A stretch of DNA of 64,000 nt from CADEFQ01 sp050249415 (lineage in GTDB: Bacteria; Pseudomonadota; Gammaproteobacteria; Steroidobacterales; Steroidobacteraceae): the NCBI GenBank assembly GCA_050249415.1, contig JBFWQO010000003.1, positions 186,001-250,000 on the forward strand, given 5' to 3'. Position numbers and translations under genes: made by a program. The notes under the pieces were generated by a model. It made no database searches and was not told the DNA's origin. It saw only the letters and a program-made list of their open reading frames with translations. Position 1 is the stretch's first letter. Each line of letters starts with the position of its first letter. This document shows positions 12,358 through 21,463 of the stretch, one piece after another.

Positions 12358-13230
12358 CTACATCGAAGTGCGGATCTGCCAGAGCTCGGGGTAGAACCTG
12401 AGCTCGAGCGCCTTGGCGAGATACGACACGCCACCGGTGCCACCGGTGCCCGGCTTGTGGCCGATGATGCGTTCGACCGTCTTCATGTGCTGGAAGCGCC
12501 AGGTCTGGAACCTGTGGTCGACGTCGATCAGCCGTTCGGCCAGTTCGTAGAGGTCGGGGTCCTTGCCCGCATTGTGATACACGCCGAGCCAGGCGCCGGC
12601 GACCTGTTTGCTCGCGCGGTAGGGCTGCGCAAAATCACGCACGACGTAATCGTCCGGAATGCCGTAGCCGCGGCGGGACAGGAGTCGCAGCGCCTCGTCG
12701 TAGAGCGACGGCGCATCGAGAGCGCGGCGCAGTCGCGCCGTCGCCGCCGCGTCGCGCCGGTGCGCGGCGAGATAGTCCGCGTTCTTGTTGCCGAGCTGGA
12801 ATTCGAGCAGCCGGTACTGCAGCGACTGGAACCCGGACGCGCGCCCGAGCGAATTGCGGAATGCCGAGTAATCGGCGGGCGTCATCGTCGCGAGCACGTC
12901 CCAGACGGCGAGCAGCTGCACCTGGATCCGCGCGATGCGCCCGAACATCTTGAACGAGGTGGCGAGATCGTCGCGTCGCACGCAGGCGAGCACACCGTCG
13001 AGCTCGTGCAGCATCAGCCGGATCCAGAGTTCCGACGTCTGGTGCGCGACGATGAACAGCAACTCGTCGTGCTCCCGCGAATTCGGGTGTTGCGCATCGA
13101 GCAGCCGGTCGAGTGCGAGGTAGCCGCCGTAGGACTGCGAGATCGCGATATCCCAGTGGACCTGCTCGTTCGACAGGTCGACCCGCTCGCTCGCGGCGAA
13201 CGGACAGCCGGGGGGTATGTCAGTCGACAT
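12358..13230 (-). CDS. kynA: Tryptophan 2,3-dioxygenase
   Basis: Heme enzyme opening the indole ring of tryptophan to N-formylkynurenine, the first step of the kynurenine pathway. 290 residues. The heme and substrate region FIVAHQTSELWIRLMLHEL is near residue 60. The distal motif HMKTVERIIGHKPGTGGTGGV near the C terminus includes the proximal heme histidine. No kynU or kynB is in the window, so the rest of the route must lie elsewhere or the enzyme serves another purpose. The start overlaps the end of the upstream metalloprotease gene by 11 bp. Confidence 0.95.
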   Translation of the reverse strand: MSTDIPPGCPFAASERVDLSNEQVHWDIAISQSYGGYLALDRLLDAQHPNSREHDELLFIVAHQTSELWIRLMLHELDGVLACVRRDDLATSFKMFGRIARIQVQLLAVWDVLATMTPADYSAFRNSLGRASGFQSLQYRLLEFQLGNKNADYLAAHRRDAAATARLRRALDAPSLYDEALRLLSRRGYGIPDDYVVRDFAQPYRASKQVAGAWLGVYHNAGKDPDLYELAERLIDVDHRFQTWRFQHMKTVERIIGHKPGTGGTGGVSYLAKALELRFYPELWQIRTSM

Positions 13231-14005
13231 CGTTCATCATCCAGTCGGGTACGCGCCGCCAGCCACCGAGGAGTTCGCGGTCGAGGGCGCGCCAGCCCGG
13301 CTCGTGCGCCGCGACGAGGCGCCAGAAGCGCGCGGAGTGGTTCATGTGGCGCGTGTGGGCGAGTTCGTGCACCAGCAGGTACCGCACGACTTCGGGACGC
13401 TGGAAGGCGAGGCACGCGTTCAGGCTGATCGTGCCGCGCGTCGAGCAGCTGCCCCAGCGCGTGCGCTGGCGCCGCACCGACAGGCGGCGGCATTCGAGCC
13501 CCGTCTCGCGCCCGAGCGCCGCGAGCCAGGGGGCGAGCCCCGCGGCGGCGCGTGCGCCGACCCACGCGCGCAGCACGCGGCGCGTGTCCGCCGGGCCCGG
13601 CGGCGCGCCACGCAGTTCGAGGACGCGGGGCGCGTCCGCGCCGGCCATGGGCACGCCCGCGGCGGCGTTTGCGACGAGGCGCGTGCGCCCGGCGCCCGGC
13701 ACGAGGCGCAGTTGCCAGCTCTCGCGGAAAGCAGCGAGTGCCAGCTCGCCGGGTGGAAAGGCGCCACGCTCCGGGCAATCCCGGCGCGCGCGCTCGCGCC
13801 GTGTCTCGATCCAGTCATGGTGCCGGCGCAGGAACTCCTGCACGGTGCGTACCCCGGTGCGCGGCGGAACGATCACCTCGACGCGGCCACCGAGGTGCAC
13901 CCGCACGGCCAGGCGACGTGCGCGGCGGCTGTAGCGCACCGTGAACGGCGCGCACTCGTCGTGCGCGTCGAGGAGGGACAGCTGTGTCTCGGGCGGGTCG
14001 AACAT
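13220..14005 (-). CDS. YgjP-type M48-like metallopeptidase
   Basis: 261-residue protein with the zinc-metallopeptidase motif HELAHTRHMNHSARFW: HELAH supplies two histidines and the catalytic glutamate, and the later His-x3-FW is typical of YgjP/DUF45 proteins. The N-terminal half is a beta-rich domain (VRYSRRARRLAVRVHLGG), also usual for the family. It is larger than typical YgjP (about 230). The in-vivo substrate of the family is not well established. It is co-transcribed with kynA, which it overlaps by 11 bp. Confidence 0.82.
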   Translation of the reverse strand: MFDPPETQLSLLDAHDECAPFTVRYSRRARRLAVRVHLGGRVEVIVPPRTGVRTVQEFLRRHHDWIETRRERARRDCPERGAFPPGELALAAFRESWQLRLVPGAGRTRLVANAAAGVPMAGADAPRVLELRGAPPGPADTRRVLRAWVGARAAAGLAPWLAALGRETGLECRRLSVRRQRTRWGSCSTRGTISLNACLAFQRPEVVRYLLVHELAHTRHMNHSARFWRLVAAHEPGWRALDRELLGGWRRVPDWMMNDVD

Positions 14006-14016
14006 GGTGTGCCGCT

Positions 14017-14047
14017 GCCATGATATCAGCCGATCGGCTAGCATGGC
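14017..14047. promoter_or_regulatory. Palindromic site between divergent genes
   Basis: The 45-bp gap between the metallopeptidase gene and the ABC operon holds a perfect 12-bp palindrome (AGCCGATCGGCT, 14028-14039) flanked by inverted GCCATG (14017-14022) and CATGGC (14042-14047). TAGCAT at 14039-14044 could serve as the -10 of the ABC genes. It may be a repressor operator, but no regulator gene is adjacent. Confidence 0.35.
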
Positions 14048-14050
14048 CGC

Positions 14051-14935
14051 GTGACGCCGATCCTCGAAGTCCGCAACCTCGTCAAGTTGTATCCGCGAGT
14101 GACGGCCGTCGACGGGGTGTCGTTCGCGGTCGCGGAGGGCTGCTGCTTCGGGCTCCTCGGGCCGAACGGTGCCGGCAAGACGACCACCGTCGAGATCATG
14201 GAGGGCATCCTGCCCGCCTCTTCGGGCGAGGTGCTCTATCGCGGCGCGAGGCTCGACAACCGCTTCAGGAACGATGCGGGCATCCTCTTCCAGAAGACGG
14301 CGCTGCAGGACTTCCTGACGGTGCGCCAGACCCTGAATCTCTTCCGCGGCCTCTACCCGCAGGGCTATGACATCGACGAGCTGCTGCAGCTGTGCTCGCT
14401 GCAGAAGCTTGCCGACCGCGACAATCGCAAGCTTTCGGGTGGCCAGCAGCAGCGGCTGCTGCTCGCGGTCGCGCTCGTCAACGACCCCTCGATCCTCTTC
14501 CTCGACGAGCCGACGACCGGCTTCGATCCACAGGCGCGGCGCAATTTCTGGAAACTGATCGAATCGGTGAAGGCGCGACGCCGCACGATCATCCTCACCA
14601 CGCACTACATGGAGGAAGCGCAGCGCCTGTGCGACGAGATCGCGATCATGGACCGCGGCCAGATCATCGCGCGCGGCCCGCCACGGCAGCTCCTGGCCGC
14701 GCACTTCGCCGAAGTGCTGCTCGAGCTGCCGCGCGACGACTTCCCGCCCTCCGCGCGCCACCTGCCGCTGCGCGTGATCGACGGCGCCGACCGCATCGAG
14801 ATCACCACCGACGACCTCGACGGCACGCTGAAGGCCCTGATGCAGGCACAGGTACCGCTGCGCAACCTGCGCATCCGGCCGCCGAACCTCGAGGACCTGT
14901 TCCTCGAACTGACGGGCAAGGAGCTGCGCCCGTGA
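14051..14935 (+). CDS. ABC-2 type exporter, ATP-binding subunit
   Basis: 294-residue ATPase. Walker A is GPNGAGKTTT, the ABC signature is LSGGQQQR, Walker B is ILFLDEPTTG and the H-loop is TTHYMEE. The C-terminal extension ending NLEDLFLELTGKELRP is the small domain usual in CcmA/NodI-like exporters of drugs, lipids or polysaccharides. The GTG at 14051 lies 6 bases after a -10-like TAGCAT. Its stop overlaps the permease start (GTGA), so the two subunits are made together. The substrate is unknown. Confidence 0.9.
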   Translation: MTPILEVRNLVKLYPRVTAVDGVSFAVAEGCCFGLLGPNGAGKTTTVEIMEGILPASSGEVLYRGARLDNRFRNDAGILFQKTALQDFLTVRQTLNLFRGLYPQGYDIDELLQLCSLQKLADRDNRKLSGGQQQRLLLAVALVNDPSILFLDEPTTGFDPQARRNFWKLIESVKARRRTIILTTHYMEEAQRLCDEIAIMDRGQIIARGPPRQLLAAHFAEVLLELPRDDFPPSARHLPLRVIDGADRIEITTDDLDGTLKALMQAQVPLRNLRIRPPNLEDLFLELTGKELRP

Positions 14936-15942
14936 TCCGGCGCCTCCTCGCCGTCTGGCACGCCCGCAACCTCGAGTTCCTGCGCGACCGCGGCTCGCTG
15001 GTGTTCACGCTGCTGCTGCCGGTCGCGCTGATCGTCGGCATGAGTTTCGTGTTCGGGGGGCCGGAACGGGCGGTGTTCAAGGTCGGCGTCGTAACCGACG
15101 ACCTCGGCAGCATCCATCATCCGTTCATGCTCGAGCGCTTCGTCGACTTCGTGCCCGTCGACGACCTCGCCGCCGCGGCCCGCAAGGTGGGACGCCACCA
15201 GCTCGACCTGCTGCTCGACGTGCAGGCGGGCGGCACGCGCTACTGGGTCAATGCCGATTCACCGAAAGGCTACATTGCCGAGCGGTTGCTGCTGCAGGCG
15301 GATCCGCACGCGATCCGCGAGCCCGTGACGGGCCAGGCGGTGCGCTACGTCGACTGGCTCTTTCCGGGCATCCTCGGCATGAACATGATGTTCAGCTGTC
15401 TCTTCGGCGTGGGTTACGTGGTGCTGCGCTACCGCAAGAGCGGCTTCCTGAAGCGCCTCAACGCGACGCCGATCACGGCCTTCGAATTCCTCGCGGCCCA
15501 GGTCCTGTCGCGGCTCGCGCTCATTCTCGTCGTGACGACGATCCTGTATGTCGGCGCCGGCTTCGTGATCGGCTTCCATTCGGCGGGCAACCCCGCCCTG
15601 CTCCTGCTGGTCGCGACCCTCGGAGCGTTGTCGCTGATCGCACTCGGGCTCACGATCGCAGCACGCTTCTCGAGCGACGAACTGGTCGGCGGGCTCCTGA
15701 ACACGCTCACCTGGCCGATGATGCTGCTCTCGGGAGTGTGGTTTTCGCTCGAGGGCTCGCCCGACTGGATCCGTTTCGTGGCGAAACTCTTTCCGCTGAC
15801 CCACATACTCGATGCTGCCCGCGCCGTGATGATCGACGGGGCCGGTCTGCGCGCGATTGCGCCACAGCTCGGCTATCTCGCCGCGACGACGCTCGTGTTC
15901 CTCGGCTTCGGCGCGTGGTCGTTCAAGTGGCGCGCCGACTGA
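14932..15942 (+). CDS. ABC-2 type exporter, permease subunit
   Basis: 336-residue integral membrane protein. One helix follows the N-terminal amphipathic segment (LVFTLLLPVALIVGMSFVF). Next comes an extracytoplasmic domain of about 120 residues, then five helices starting near LFPGILGMNMMFSC. This is the ABC-2 layout with a large loop after TM1, seen in YhbS/YbhFSR-like exporters. It starts at GTG 14932 inside the stop of the ATPase gene. It pairs with that ATPase as a homodimeric permease. The substrate cannot be told. Confidence 0.88.
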   Translation: MIRRLLAVWHARNLEFLRDRGSLVFTLLLPVALIVGMSFVFGGPERAVFKVGVVTDDLGSIHHPFMLERFVDFVPVDDLAAAARKVGRHQLDLLLDVQAGGTRYWVNADSPKGYIAERLLLQADPHAIREPVTGQAVRYVDWLFPGILGMNMMFSCLFGVGYVVLRYRKSGFLKRLNATPITAFEFLAAQVLSRLALILVVTTILYVGAGFVIGFHSAGNPALLLLVATLGALSLIALGLTIAARFSSDELVGGLLNTLTWPMMLLSGVWFSLEGSPDWIRFVAKLFPLTHILDAARAVMIDGAGLRAIAPQLGYLAATTLVFLGFGAWSFKWRAD

Positions 15943-15964
15943 GCCGCTCCCGGAAGGAAGCCCC

Positions 15965-17035
15965 GTGCGTTTCTACAGCGACAACAATGCGACCGTGTGC
16001 CCCGAATTGCTGGCGGCTATTGTCGAGGCCAATGCCGCACCGACCCGCGGCTATGGCGACGATCGCTGGACGCAGGCGCTCGATGCGGCATTCAGCCGGT
16101 TCTTCGGCGCACCGGTCACGGCCTATCCGGTCACGACCGGCACCGCGGCCAATGCGCTCGCCCTGGCGACCCTCGTCCCGCCCTGGGGCGCGGTCTACGC
16201 GCACGAAGAATCACACGTCGTGCGCGACGAATGCGGAGCGCCGGAGTTCTTCAGCGGCGGCCTGCGTCTCGTATCGCTCGGGGGCGCGGGCGCGAAGCTC
16301 GATGCCCCGACGCTCGCGCGCGCCCTCGACGCGATGCCGCCTTCCGTGCACACGGTGCAACCGACCGCCGTCACGATCACGCAGGCGACCGAGCTCGGGC
16401 GCGCCTATCGGCCCGCGGAGATCGCCGCGCTCACCGCCCTCGCCCACGGGCGGGGTCTGCTCGTGCACATGGACGGCGCACGTATCGCGAACGCGCTCGT
16501 GACGCTCGGCTGTGAACCCGGCGACATCACCTGGCGCGCCGGCATCGACGTGCTGTCGTTCGGTGCAACCAAGAACGGCGGGCTCGCCGCGGAGGCCGTG
16601 GTGTTCTTCGGCCCCGGTCTCGTGCGGGACTTCGAACTGCGGCGCAAGCGTGCGGGCCACCTGCTGTCGAAGACCCGGTATGCATCCGCGCAGCTCCTGG
16701 CCTACCTGGAAGACGAGGTCTGGCGGCGCAATGCCACGCGGGCCAACCGTGGCGCGCTCGCGATCGGTGCCGCCTGCGGCGCGGCACTTTTCGAACCGGT
16801 GGAAGCCAACGAAGTCTTCGCGCGGCTCGGCGAAGACGGCAAGGCGCGCCTGCGCGAACTCGGCTTCGAATTCTACGACTGGGGCGCGAGCGGCTCGGGG
16901 GAAGCGCGCTTCGTTGCGAGCTGGGACCAGGACCCGGCGCAGGTCGAGGCGCTCTGCCGCGCCCTCAGGGCGCTGCCGGCCTGGCGCGGAACGGCAACGG
17001 CATCGCCTCGTCCGCGAATGCCGGAAACGCGATGA
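15965..17035 (+). CDS. ltaE: Low-specificity L-threonine aldolase
   Basis: PLP enzyme splitting threonine or allo-threonine into glycine and acetaldehyde. 356 residues; the opening FYSDNNATVCPELL and the PLP lysine motif SFGATKNGG are typical. HMDGARIANA holds the aspartate that contacts the pyridine nitrogen. The GTG at 15965 follows a GGAAGGAAG ribosome site at about 15951. It is not part of the thr operon, which lies 2 kb further on the other strand, but it acts on that operon's product. Confidence 0.9.
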   Translation: MRFYSDNNATVCPELLAAIVEANAAPTRGYGDDRWTQALDAAFSRFFGAPVTAYPVTTGTAANALALATLVPPWGAVYAHEESHVVRDECGAPEFFSGGLRLVSLGGAGAKLDAPTLARALDAMPPSVHTVQPTAVTITQATELGRAYRPAEIAALTALAHGRGLLVHMDGARIANALVTLGCEPGDITWRAGIDVLSFGATKNGGLAAEAVVFFGPGLVRDFELRRKRAGHLLSKTRYASAQLLAYLEDEVWRRNATRANRGALAIGAACGAALFEPVEANEVFARLGEDGKARLRELGFEFYDWGASGSGEARFVASWDQDPAQVEALCRALRALPAWRGTATASPRPRMPETR

Positions 17036-17075
17036 CCTGCGCCGTGCGGCGCGCGTGCACTCGATCCATGACCTC

Positions 17076-17798
17076 TCAGCCGGCGGTCAGCGTGGCGAGC
17101 AGGCGCCTGGCCGCGGTGAACTCCGGTGAGAGCAGCAGCGCACGCTCGAGTGCGCTGCGTGCAGCCGCTGCATCGCCCCGCCCGAATGCGCTGCGCGCGA
17201 GCTGCAGGTAGGCTTCGGGAGCGCCCCAGGCCGGCAGCGGCGCGACACCTTGCCGTTCCGCCTCGAATGCCGCAACCGCCTTGCCGAGCGTGGCGAAGGC
17301 ACGTCCGGGGTCGCCGTCGAGCGCCGCACCGAAGAGCAGCACGCGTGGGTTGCGTGGCGCGAGCGCGAGCGCCCGCTCGATCTGCGCCCCGCTCCGCGCT
17401 CCGAGGAGCGGCGACTTCCACGGCTTGAGCGTCGCGAGCAGCTTCATGCAGGCCGCCTGCAATCCGAGCGCATCGGCGAAATCGCCGTGCGCGTCGAGCG
17501 CGCGGTCGAGGTGGCCCACGCAATCCTCCGCGGCCGCCCGCGAGCTGCCCTTGTCGCGCGCCTGCGTGAGCAGTGCGACCCGGTAGTAGCCGAGGCCGAG
17601 GTAGTACTCCCGCAGCGCTCCGTCCTGATCGCCGGCCGCATCCGCGCGCGGCAGTGTGCCGATCACCCCGCGCAGCGCACGCAGATCCTCCGTGTACCAC
17701 GCGAACTCGATGCGGCCTTCGACGTCGCTCCACTCGGCCGCGAAGGCGACGCCCCCGGGCAGCGCGATCAGCAGGAGGGCGGCGACGCGGCGAAACAT
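17076..17798 (-). CDS. Exported TPR-like repeat protein
   Basis: 240 residues starting MFRRVAALLLIALPGGVAFAAEW, a clear Sec signal peptide with cleavage after AFA. The rest is Ala-rich helical hairpins. TPR-like repeats can be seen at YYLGLGYYRVALLTQA, CVGHLDRALDAHGDFADALGL and YLQLARSAFGRGDAAAARSALERAL. A periplasmic scaffold role is likely, but the partner is unknown. A longer in-frame start exists at 17870 but would bury the signal peptide and cross the tatD promoter. It diverges from tatD across 31 bp. Confidence 0.75.
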   Translation of the reverse strand: MFRRVAALLLIALPGGVAFAAEWSDVEGRIEFAWYTEDLRALRGVIGTLPRADAAGDQDGALREYYLGLGYYRVALLTQARDKGSSRAAAEDCVGHLDRALDAHGDFADALGLQAACMKLLATLKPWKSPLLGARSGAQIERALALAPRNPRVLLFGAALDGDPGRAFATLGKAVAAFEAERQGVAPLPAWGAPEAYLQLARSAFGRGDAAAARSALERALLLSPEFTAARRLLATLTAG

Positions 17799-17811
17799 CG
17801 GCAACGTTCGG

Positions 17812-17817
17812 TAGAAT
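17812..17817 (+). promoter_or_regulatory. Candidate -10 box for tatD
   Basis: TAGAAT, 12 bases before the GTG start of tatD, in the 31-bp divergent gap. It would give a leader of only a few bases. Confidence 0.4.
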
Positions 17818-17829
17818 GGCGGAACCACC

Positions 17830-18642
17830 GTGAGCCACGATAACACAGTGCCCGCGCCGCTGATCGACATCGGCGCGAACCTTGCCCACGACAGTTTCGA
17901 CCGCGATCGCGAGGACGTGATCGCGCGCGCGCGCGCGGCCGGAGTCGTGCAGATGGTCGTGACGGGCGCGAGCCTCGCGGGCAGTGCGGCGGCGATCCGG
18001 CTGGCGCGCGAGCACCCCGGGATCCTCTTCGCGACAGCCGGAGTCCATCCCCATCACGCGCACGAGCTCGGGGACGCCGCGTTCGGCGAACTCGCCGCAC
18101 TCGCCGCGGCACCCGCAGTGGTCGCCGTCGGCGAGTGCGGCCTCGACTACTATCGCGACTTCTCGCCGCGCGATGCGCAGCGGCGGGCGTTCGAGCGCCA
18201 GCTCGCGCTCGCGGCGCAGGCGGGCAAGCCGGTCTTCCTGCATCAGCGCGATGCGCATGCCGATTTCGCGGCGATCGTGCGCGAACACCGCGCCGCGCTC
18301 GCGGGTGGCGTGGCGCACTGCTTCACGGCAGGCCGCGCCGAGCTCGAGTGCTACCTCGAGCTCGACCTCGCCATCGGCATGACGGGCTGGATCTGCGACG
18401 AGCGACGCGGCCGCCACCTGCCGCCGCTGATGCGTGACATTCCGCCCGGGCGGCTGATGATCGAGACCGATGCACCCTACCTGCTGCCGCGCGACCTGTC
18501 GCCGAAGCCGGCCACGCGGCGCAATGAGCCGGCCTGGCTGCCCCACGTCGCACGCACCATCGCGGCCGCCCGCGGCGAAACGCTCGCCGCGTTCGCGGCG
18601 CACACGACACAGGCCGCGCGCGCTCTCTTTCGCCTGCCCTAG
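17830..18642 (+). CDS. tatD: TatD-family metal-dependent nuclease
   Basis: 270-residue TIM-barrel hydrolase of the TatD family, 3'-5' exonucleases acting on single-stranded DNA or RNA. Metal ligands are seen in DIGANLAHDSF, GVHPHHA, GECGLDYYRDF, HQRDAH, HCFTAG and ETDAPYL. The C-terminal signature RDLSPKPATRRNEP distinguishes TatD proper from YcfH and YjjV. The GTG start lacks a ribosome site. The stop overlaps the stop of the convergent NERD gene by 4 bases, leaving no room for a terminator between them. Confidence 0.92.
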   Translation: MSHDNTVPAPLIDIGANLAHDSFDRDREDVIARARAAGVVQMVVTGASLAGSAAAIRLAREHPGILFATAGVHPHHAHELGDAAFGELAALAAAPAVVAVGECGLDYYRDFSPRDAQRRAFERQLALAAQAGKPVFLHQRDAHADFAAIVREHRAALAGGVAHCFTAGRAELECYLELDLAIGMTGWICDERRGRHLPPLMRDIPPGRLMIETDAPYLLPRDLSPKPATRRNEPAWLPHVARTIAAARGETLAAFAAHTTQAARALFRLP

Positions 18643-19238
18643 ACGGGTCGCGGATTCACGAGCGGGCTCGGCGAAGTCGCCGACTGCAGCGCAGCCCACC
18701 CGTCGCGGTACTGGGCCAGCACGGACACGAACAGGCCGCGATCGGGCGGCGGAAAATCCGCGCGCAACGCATCGACCGGCACGGTCCACTTCGGCAGTCC
18801 CTTCGGAAAGCGCGCGCGGCGCGTGAACACGATGCGGCCCTCGACGGGCACCTCGCCGCTCAGGGCCTTGACGGCGGCGATCCGGTCGTAGAGCGCGCCC
18901 TGGGGATTGACGAACGTGTGCCGGGCGGGACCGTTCATCACGGTCCAGTCGGTCATCTGGTCGCCGCCGAAGATATTGCCGACCACGTCCCGCAAGTCGA
19001 CGACGAGGATGCCGCGCGGCGTCAGCACCAGGAAATCCACGTGGTACGTGCCACCGTTGCCGTCCGGCACGAGCACGTCCGCGAGGTGCTCGAATCCCGT
19101 GGACGTGATCGCGAGGGCGAGGCGGCGGCGCGCACGACGCAGGCGCCACCAGCGCCAGGCCCACGACGCGACGAGCCCGAGCACCACGCCGCCGAGCACC
19201 AGCGCGACGAGTACCGGCGTGGCGGGCAGCCGGTTCAC
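18639..19238 (-). CDS. Membrane-anchored NERD-domain protein
   Basis: 199 residues. One N-terminal transmembrane helix (VLVALVLGGVVLGLVASWAW), a basic stop-transfer patch, then a NERD (nuclease-related) domain with HVDFLVLTPRGILVVDLRDVVG, the PD-(D/E)XK-like core in which the catalytic acid/lysine region appears as VDLRD. The lysine expected after the second acid is an arginine, so catalysis is doubtful. The GTG start overlaps the thrC stop (GTGA), tying its expression to the threonine operon although no metabolic link is evident. Confidence 0.78.
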   Translation of the reverse strand: MNRLPATPVLVALVLGGVVLGLVASWAWRWWRLRRARRRLALAITSTGFEHLADVLVPDGNGGTYHVDFLVLTPRGILVVDLRDVVGNIFGGDQMTDWTVMNGPARHTFVNPQGALYDRIAAVKALSGEVPVEGRIVFTRRARFPKGLPKWTVPVDALRADFPPPDRGLFVSVLAQYRDGWAALQSATSPSPLVNPRPV

Positions 19239-20524
19239 AGCGCCGCTCGCAGCGCGTCGAGTTGCGGCTCGAGCGGCACGGAGGTGGACGGCTGCTCGTA
19301 GAGGCGCGCCAGCGCATCGGGCACGGGCACGGGCCGGCCGATCAGCGGCTCGACGATCTCGCGGAACTTGGCCGGATGCGCAGTCGCGACGACGACCCAC
19401 GGCCCGCGCGCCCGGCGCTCCCCGTCCATGCGCGCCATCACTTCCGCCGCGGTCGCGGTATGCGGGCACCAGATCGTGCCGTACGCCGCGTAGTCGTCCG
19501 CGATGCGCCGGCGGATCGCGCCGTCGTCGACCACCGCCGCCGAAACCGCCGACTGCAGCCGGTCCCGCTCGGGAAAGAGCGCCAGCATGCGTTCCATGTT
19601 GCTCGGGTCGCCGACATCCATTGCCGAAGCGAGCGTAGCGATACTGCGCCGCGGCTGCCAGGGTTTGCCGTCGAGATAGTCGGGCACGGCGCGATTGGCG
19701 TTGTGCGCGAGCACGATCCCGCCGATCGGCAGACCGACATGGCGGGCCCAGACGCACGCGAGCGCATTGCCGAGGTTGCCGCTCGGAATGACGAAGGACG
19801 GCGCCTGCCCGCCCGCGCGAGTGATCGCGACCGCGGTCGCGGCATAGTACGCCGCTTGCGGCAGCAGGCGTCCGAGATTGATGCTGTTGGCCGACGACAG
19901 GTCGTAGCGCGCGCGCAGCGCCGGATCGGCGAACGCGGCCTTGACGAGCCGCTGGCAGTCGTCGAAGCTGCCGCGCACCGCAAACGCCTGCACGTTGTCA
20001 CCCCAGCAAGTCAACTGCCGTTCCTGCGTCGGCGACACCAGACCCTTCGGGTACAGCACCGCGACCCGCACGCCCGGCCGACGATGGAAAGCGGCCGCCA
20101 CCGCCCCACCGGTGTCGCCCGAGGTGGCGACCAGGATCTCGAGCGGTCTCTCCCCGGTCGTTCGCAGCCGCGCCATCGAGGCGGCGAGGAAACGCGCGCC
20201 GAAGTCCTTGAACGCCGCGGTCGGCCCGTGGAAGAGTTCGAGCACGGAGTAGCCCGCTGCCGTCACCGGCACGAGCGGCGCGGGAAACGAGAACGCATCG
20301 GCGGCGATGTCGCCGAGCGCGCCTTGCAGCACATCTCCCGATGTGAACGGTGCGATCAGGGTCCGGGCGAAATCCGCGAGTGACCTGCACGCCGCGAAGT
20401 CCGCCGGCGCGAGGCGTGGCCATTCACACGGCACATAGAGCCCGCCGTCCGGCGCGAGCCCGTCGAGCAGGGCGGTGGAGAACGGCACGGCGGGGCTGCC
20501 GCCCCGGGTACTCACGTACTGCAT
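19235..20524 (-). CDS. thrC: Threonine synthase
   Basis: PLP enzyme converting O-phosphohomoserine to threonine, the last step of the pathway. 429 residues, the E. coli-type short form. The PLP lysine is in HGPTAAFKDFGARF, SGDTGGAVA is the substrate loop, and IPSGNLGNALA binds the cofactor phosphate. It opens MQYVSTRGGSP, as ThrC does. It is the third gene of thrABC, 3 bp after thrB. Confidence 0.97.
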   Translation of the reverse strand: MQYVSTRGGSPAVPFSTALLDGLAPDGGLYVPCEWPRLAPADFAACRSLADFARTLIAPFTSGDVLQGALGDIAADAFSFPAPLVPVTAAGYSVLELFHGPTAAFKDFGARFLAASMARLRTTGERPLEILVATSGDTGGAVAAAFHRRPGVRVAVLYPKGLVSPTQERQLTCWGDNVQAFAVRGSFDDCQRLVKAAFADPALRARYDLSSANSINLGRLLPQAAYYAATAVAITRAGGQAPSFVIPSGNLGNALACVWARHVGLPIGGIVLAHNANRAVPDYLDGKPWQPRRSIATLASAMDVGDPSNMERMLALFPERDRLQSAVSAAVVDDGAIRRRIADDYAAYGTIWCPHTATAAEVMARMDGERRARGPWVVVATAHPAKFREIVEPLIGRPVPVPDALARLYEQPSTSVPLEPQLDALRAAL

Positions 20525-20527
20525 GGG

Positions 20528-21463
20528 TCAGGCGCCCTCGACGCGGGCCCCGCGGCTCGCGATCTCCAGGGTCCAGTGGTCGGTCGCCACGCCGCGCGAC
20601 GCAAACGCCGCGACCATCGCGGCCTCCACCGCGCCCGCGCTGCCCGCGACGCTCCACGCGAACATCGTGGGACCGGCGCCGGAGATCGAGCAGCCGAGCG
20701 CCCCCGCCCCCATCGCGGCAGCCCGTACGTCCTTGAATCCCGGGATCAGCGCGTGACGCTGCGGCTCGATCACGACATCCTCGAACGAGGCGCGTATCAG
20801 GTCGAGGTCGTTGGTATAGCAACCGGAAATGAATCCCGCGAGGTTGGCGGTCTGCCAGACGAAGTCCGCGAGGTCGACACTCCGCGCGAGGATCGCGCGC
20901 GCCTCGCGTGTGCCGAGGAACATGTGCGGATGCACGATCACCGCGCGGACCTCCGGCGGCACCGGTATCTGCTTGACGCGCGGATGGTCGATCCCGACCG
21001 TCAGCACGAGCCCGCCGAACAGCGACGGCGCGATGTTGTCGACGTGCAGCGAGCCGCTGGCGACCGCCTCGCCCTGCATCGCGAACTGCAGCAGCTCGAG
21101 CGGCGTGCAGGGTGTGTCGAGCACCGCATTGGCCGCGACGACCGCGGCGACCGCGGACGCCGCGGAACCGCCGAGCCCCGAGCCGAGCGGAATGCCCTTC
21201 TCGATCGTCACCTCGAGTCCGTACGGCAGCGCGAGCGCCTCGCACAGTGCGAGCAACGCACGGCCCGCGGTATTGCCCGCCGCTTCGAGCGGCAGGTTTT
21301 CCGCGACGCCGGTGATCGCGCGGATCGTGACGCCCGGCGCCGCAGTACGGCTCGCGGTCACGCGATCGCCGAGCGCCTCGACACTGAAGCCGAGGATGTC
21401 GAAGCCGATCGCGACGTTCCCGACCGATGCGGGCGCGAAGGCGGTGGCGCACCGTGGCGTCAC
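20528..21463 (-). CDS. thrB: Homoserine kinase (GHMP family)
   Basis: Phosphorylates homoserine with ATP. 311 residues. The opening FAPASVGNVAIGFDILG and the ATP loop PLGSGLGGSAASAVA are the GHMP-kinase motifs I and II; motif III is GCSISGAGPTMFA. The GTG start overlaps the thrA stop (GTGA). Its position between thrA and thrC confirms the role. Confidence 0.97.
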   Translation of the reverse strand: MTPRCATAFAPASVGNVAIGFDILGFSVEALGDRVTASRTAAPGVTIRAITGVAENLPLEAAGNTAGRALLALCEALALPYGLEVTIEKGIPLGSGLGGSAASAVAAVVAANAVLDTPCTPLELLQFAMQGEAVASGSLHVDNIAPSLFGGLVLTVGIDHPRVKQIPVPPEVRAVIVHPHMFLGTREARAILARSVDLADFVWQTANLAGFISGCYTNDLDLIRASFEDVVIEPQRHALIPGFKDVRAAAMGAGALGCSISGAGPTMFAWSVAGSAGAVEAAMVAAFASRGVATDHWTLEIASRGARVEGA

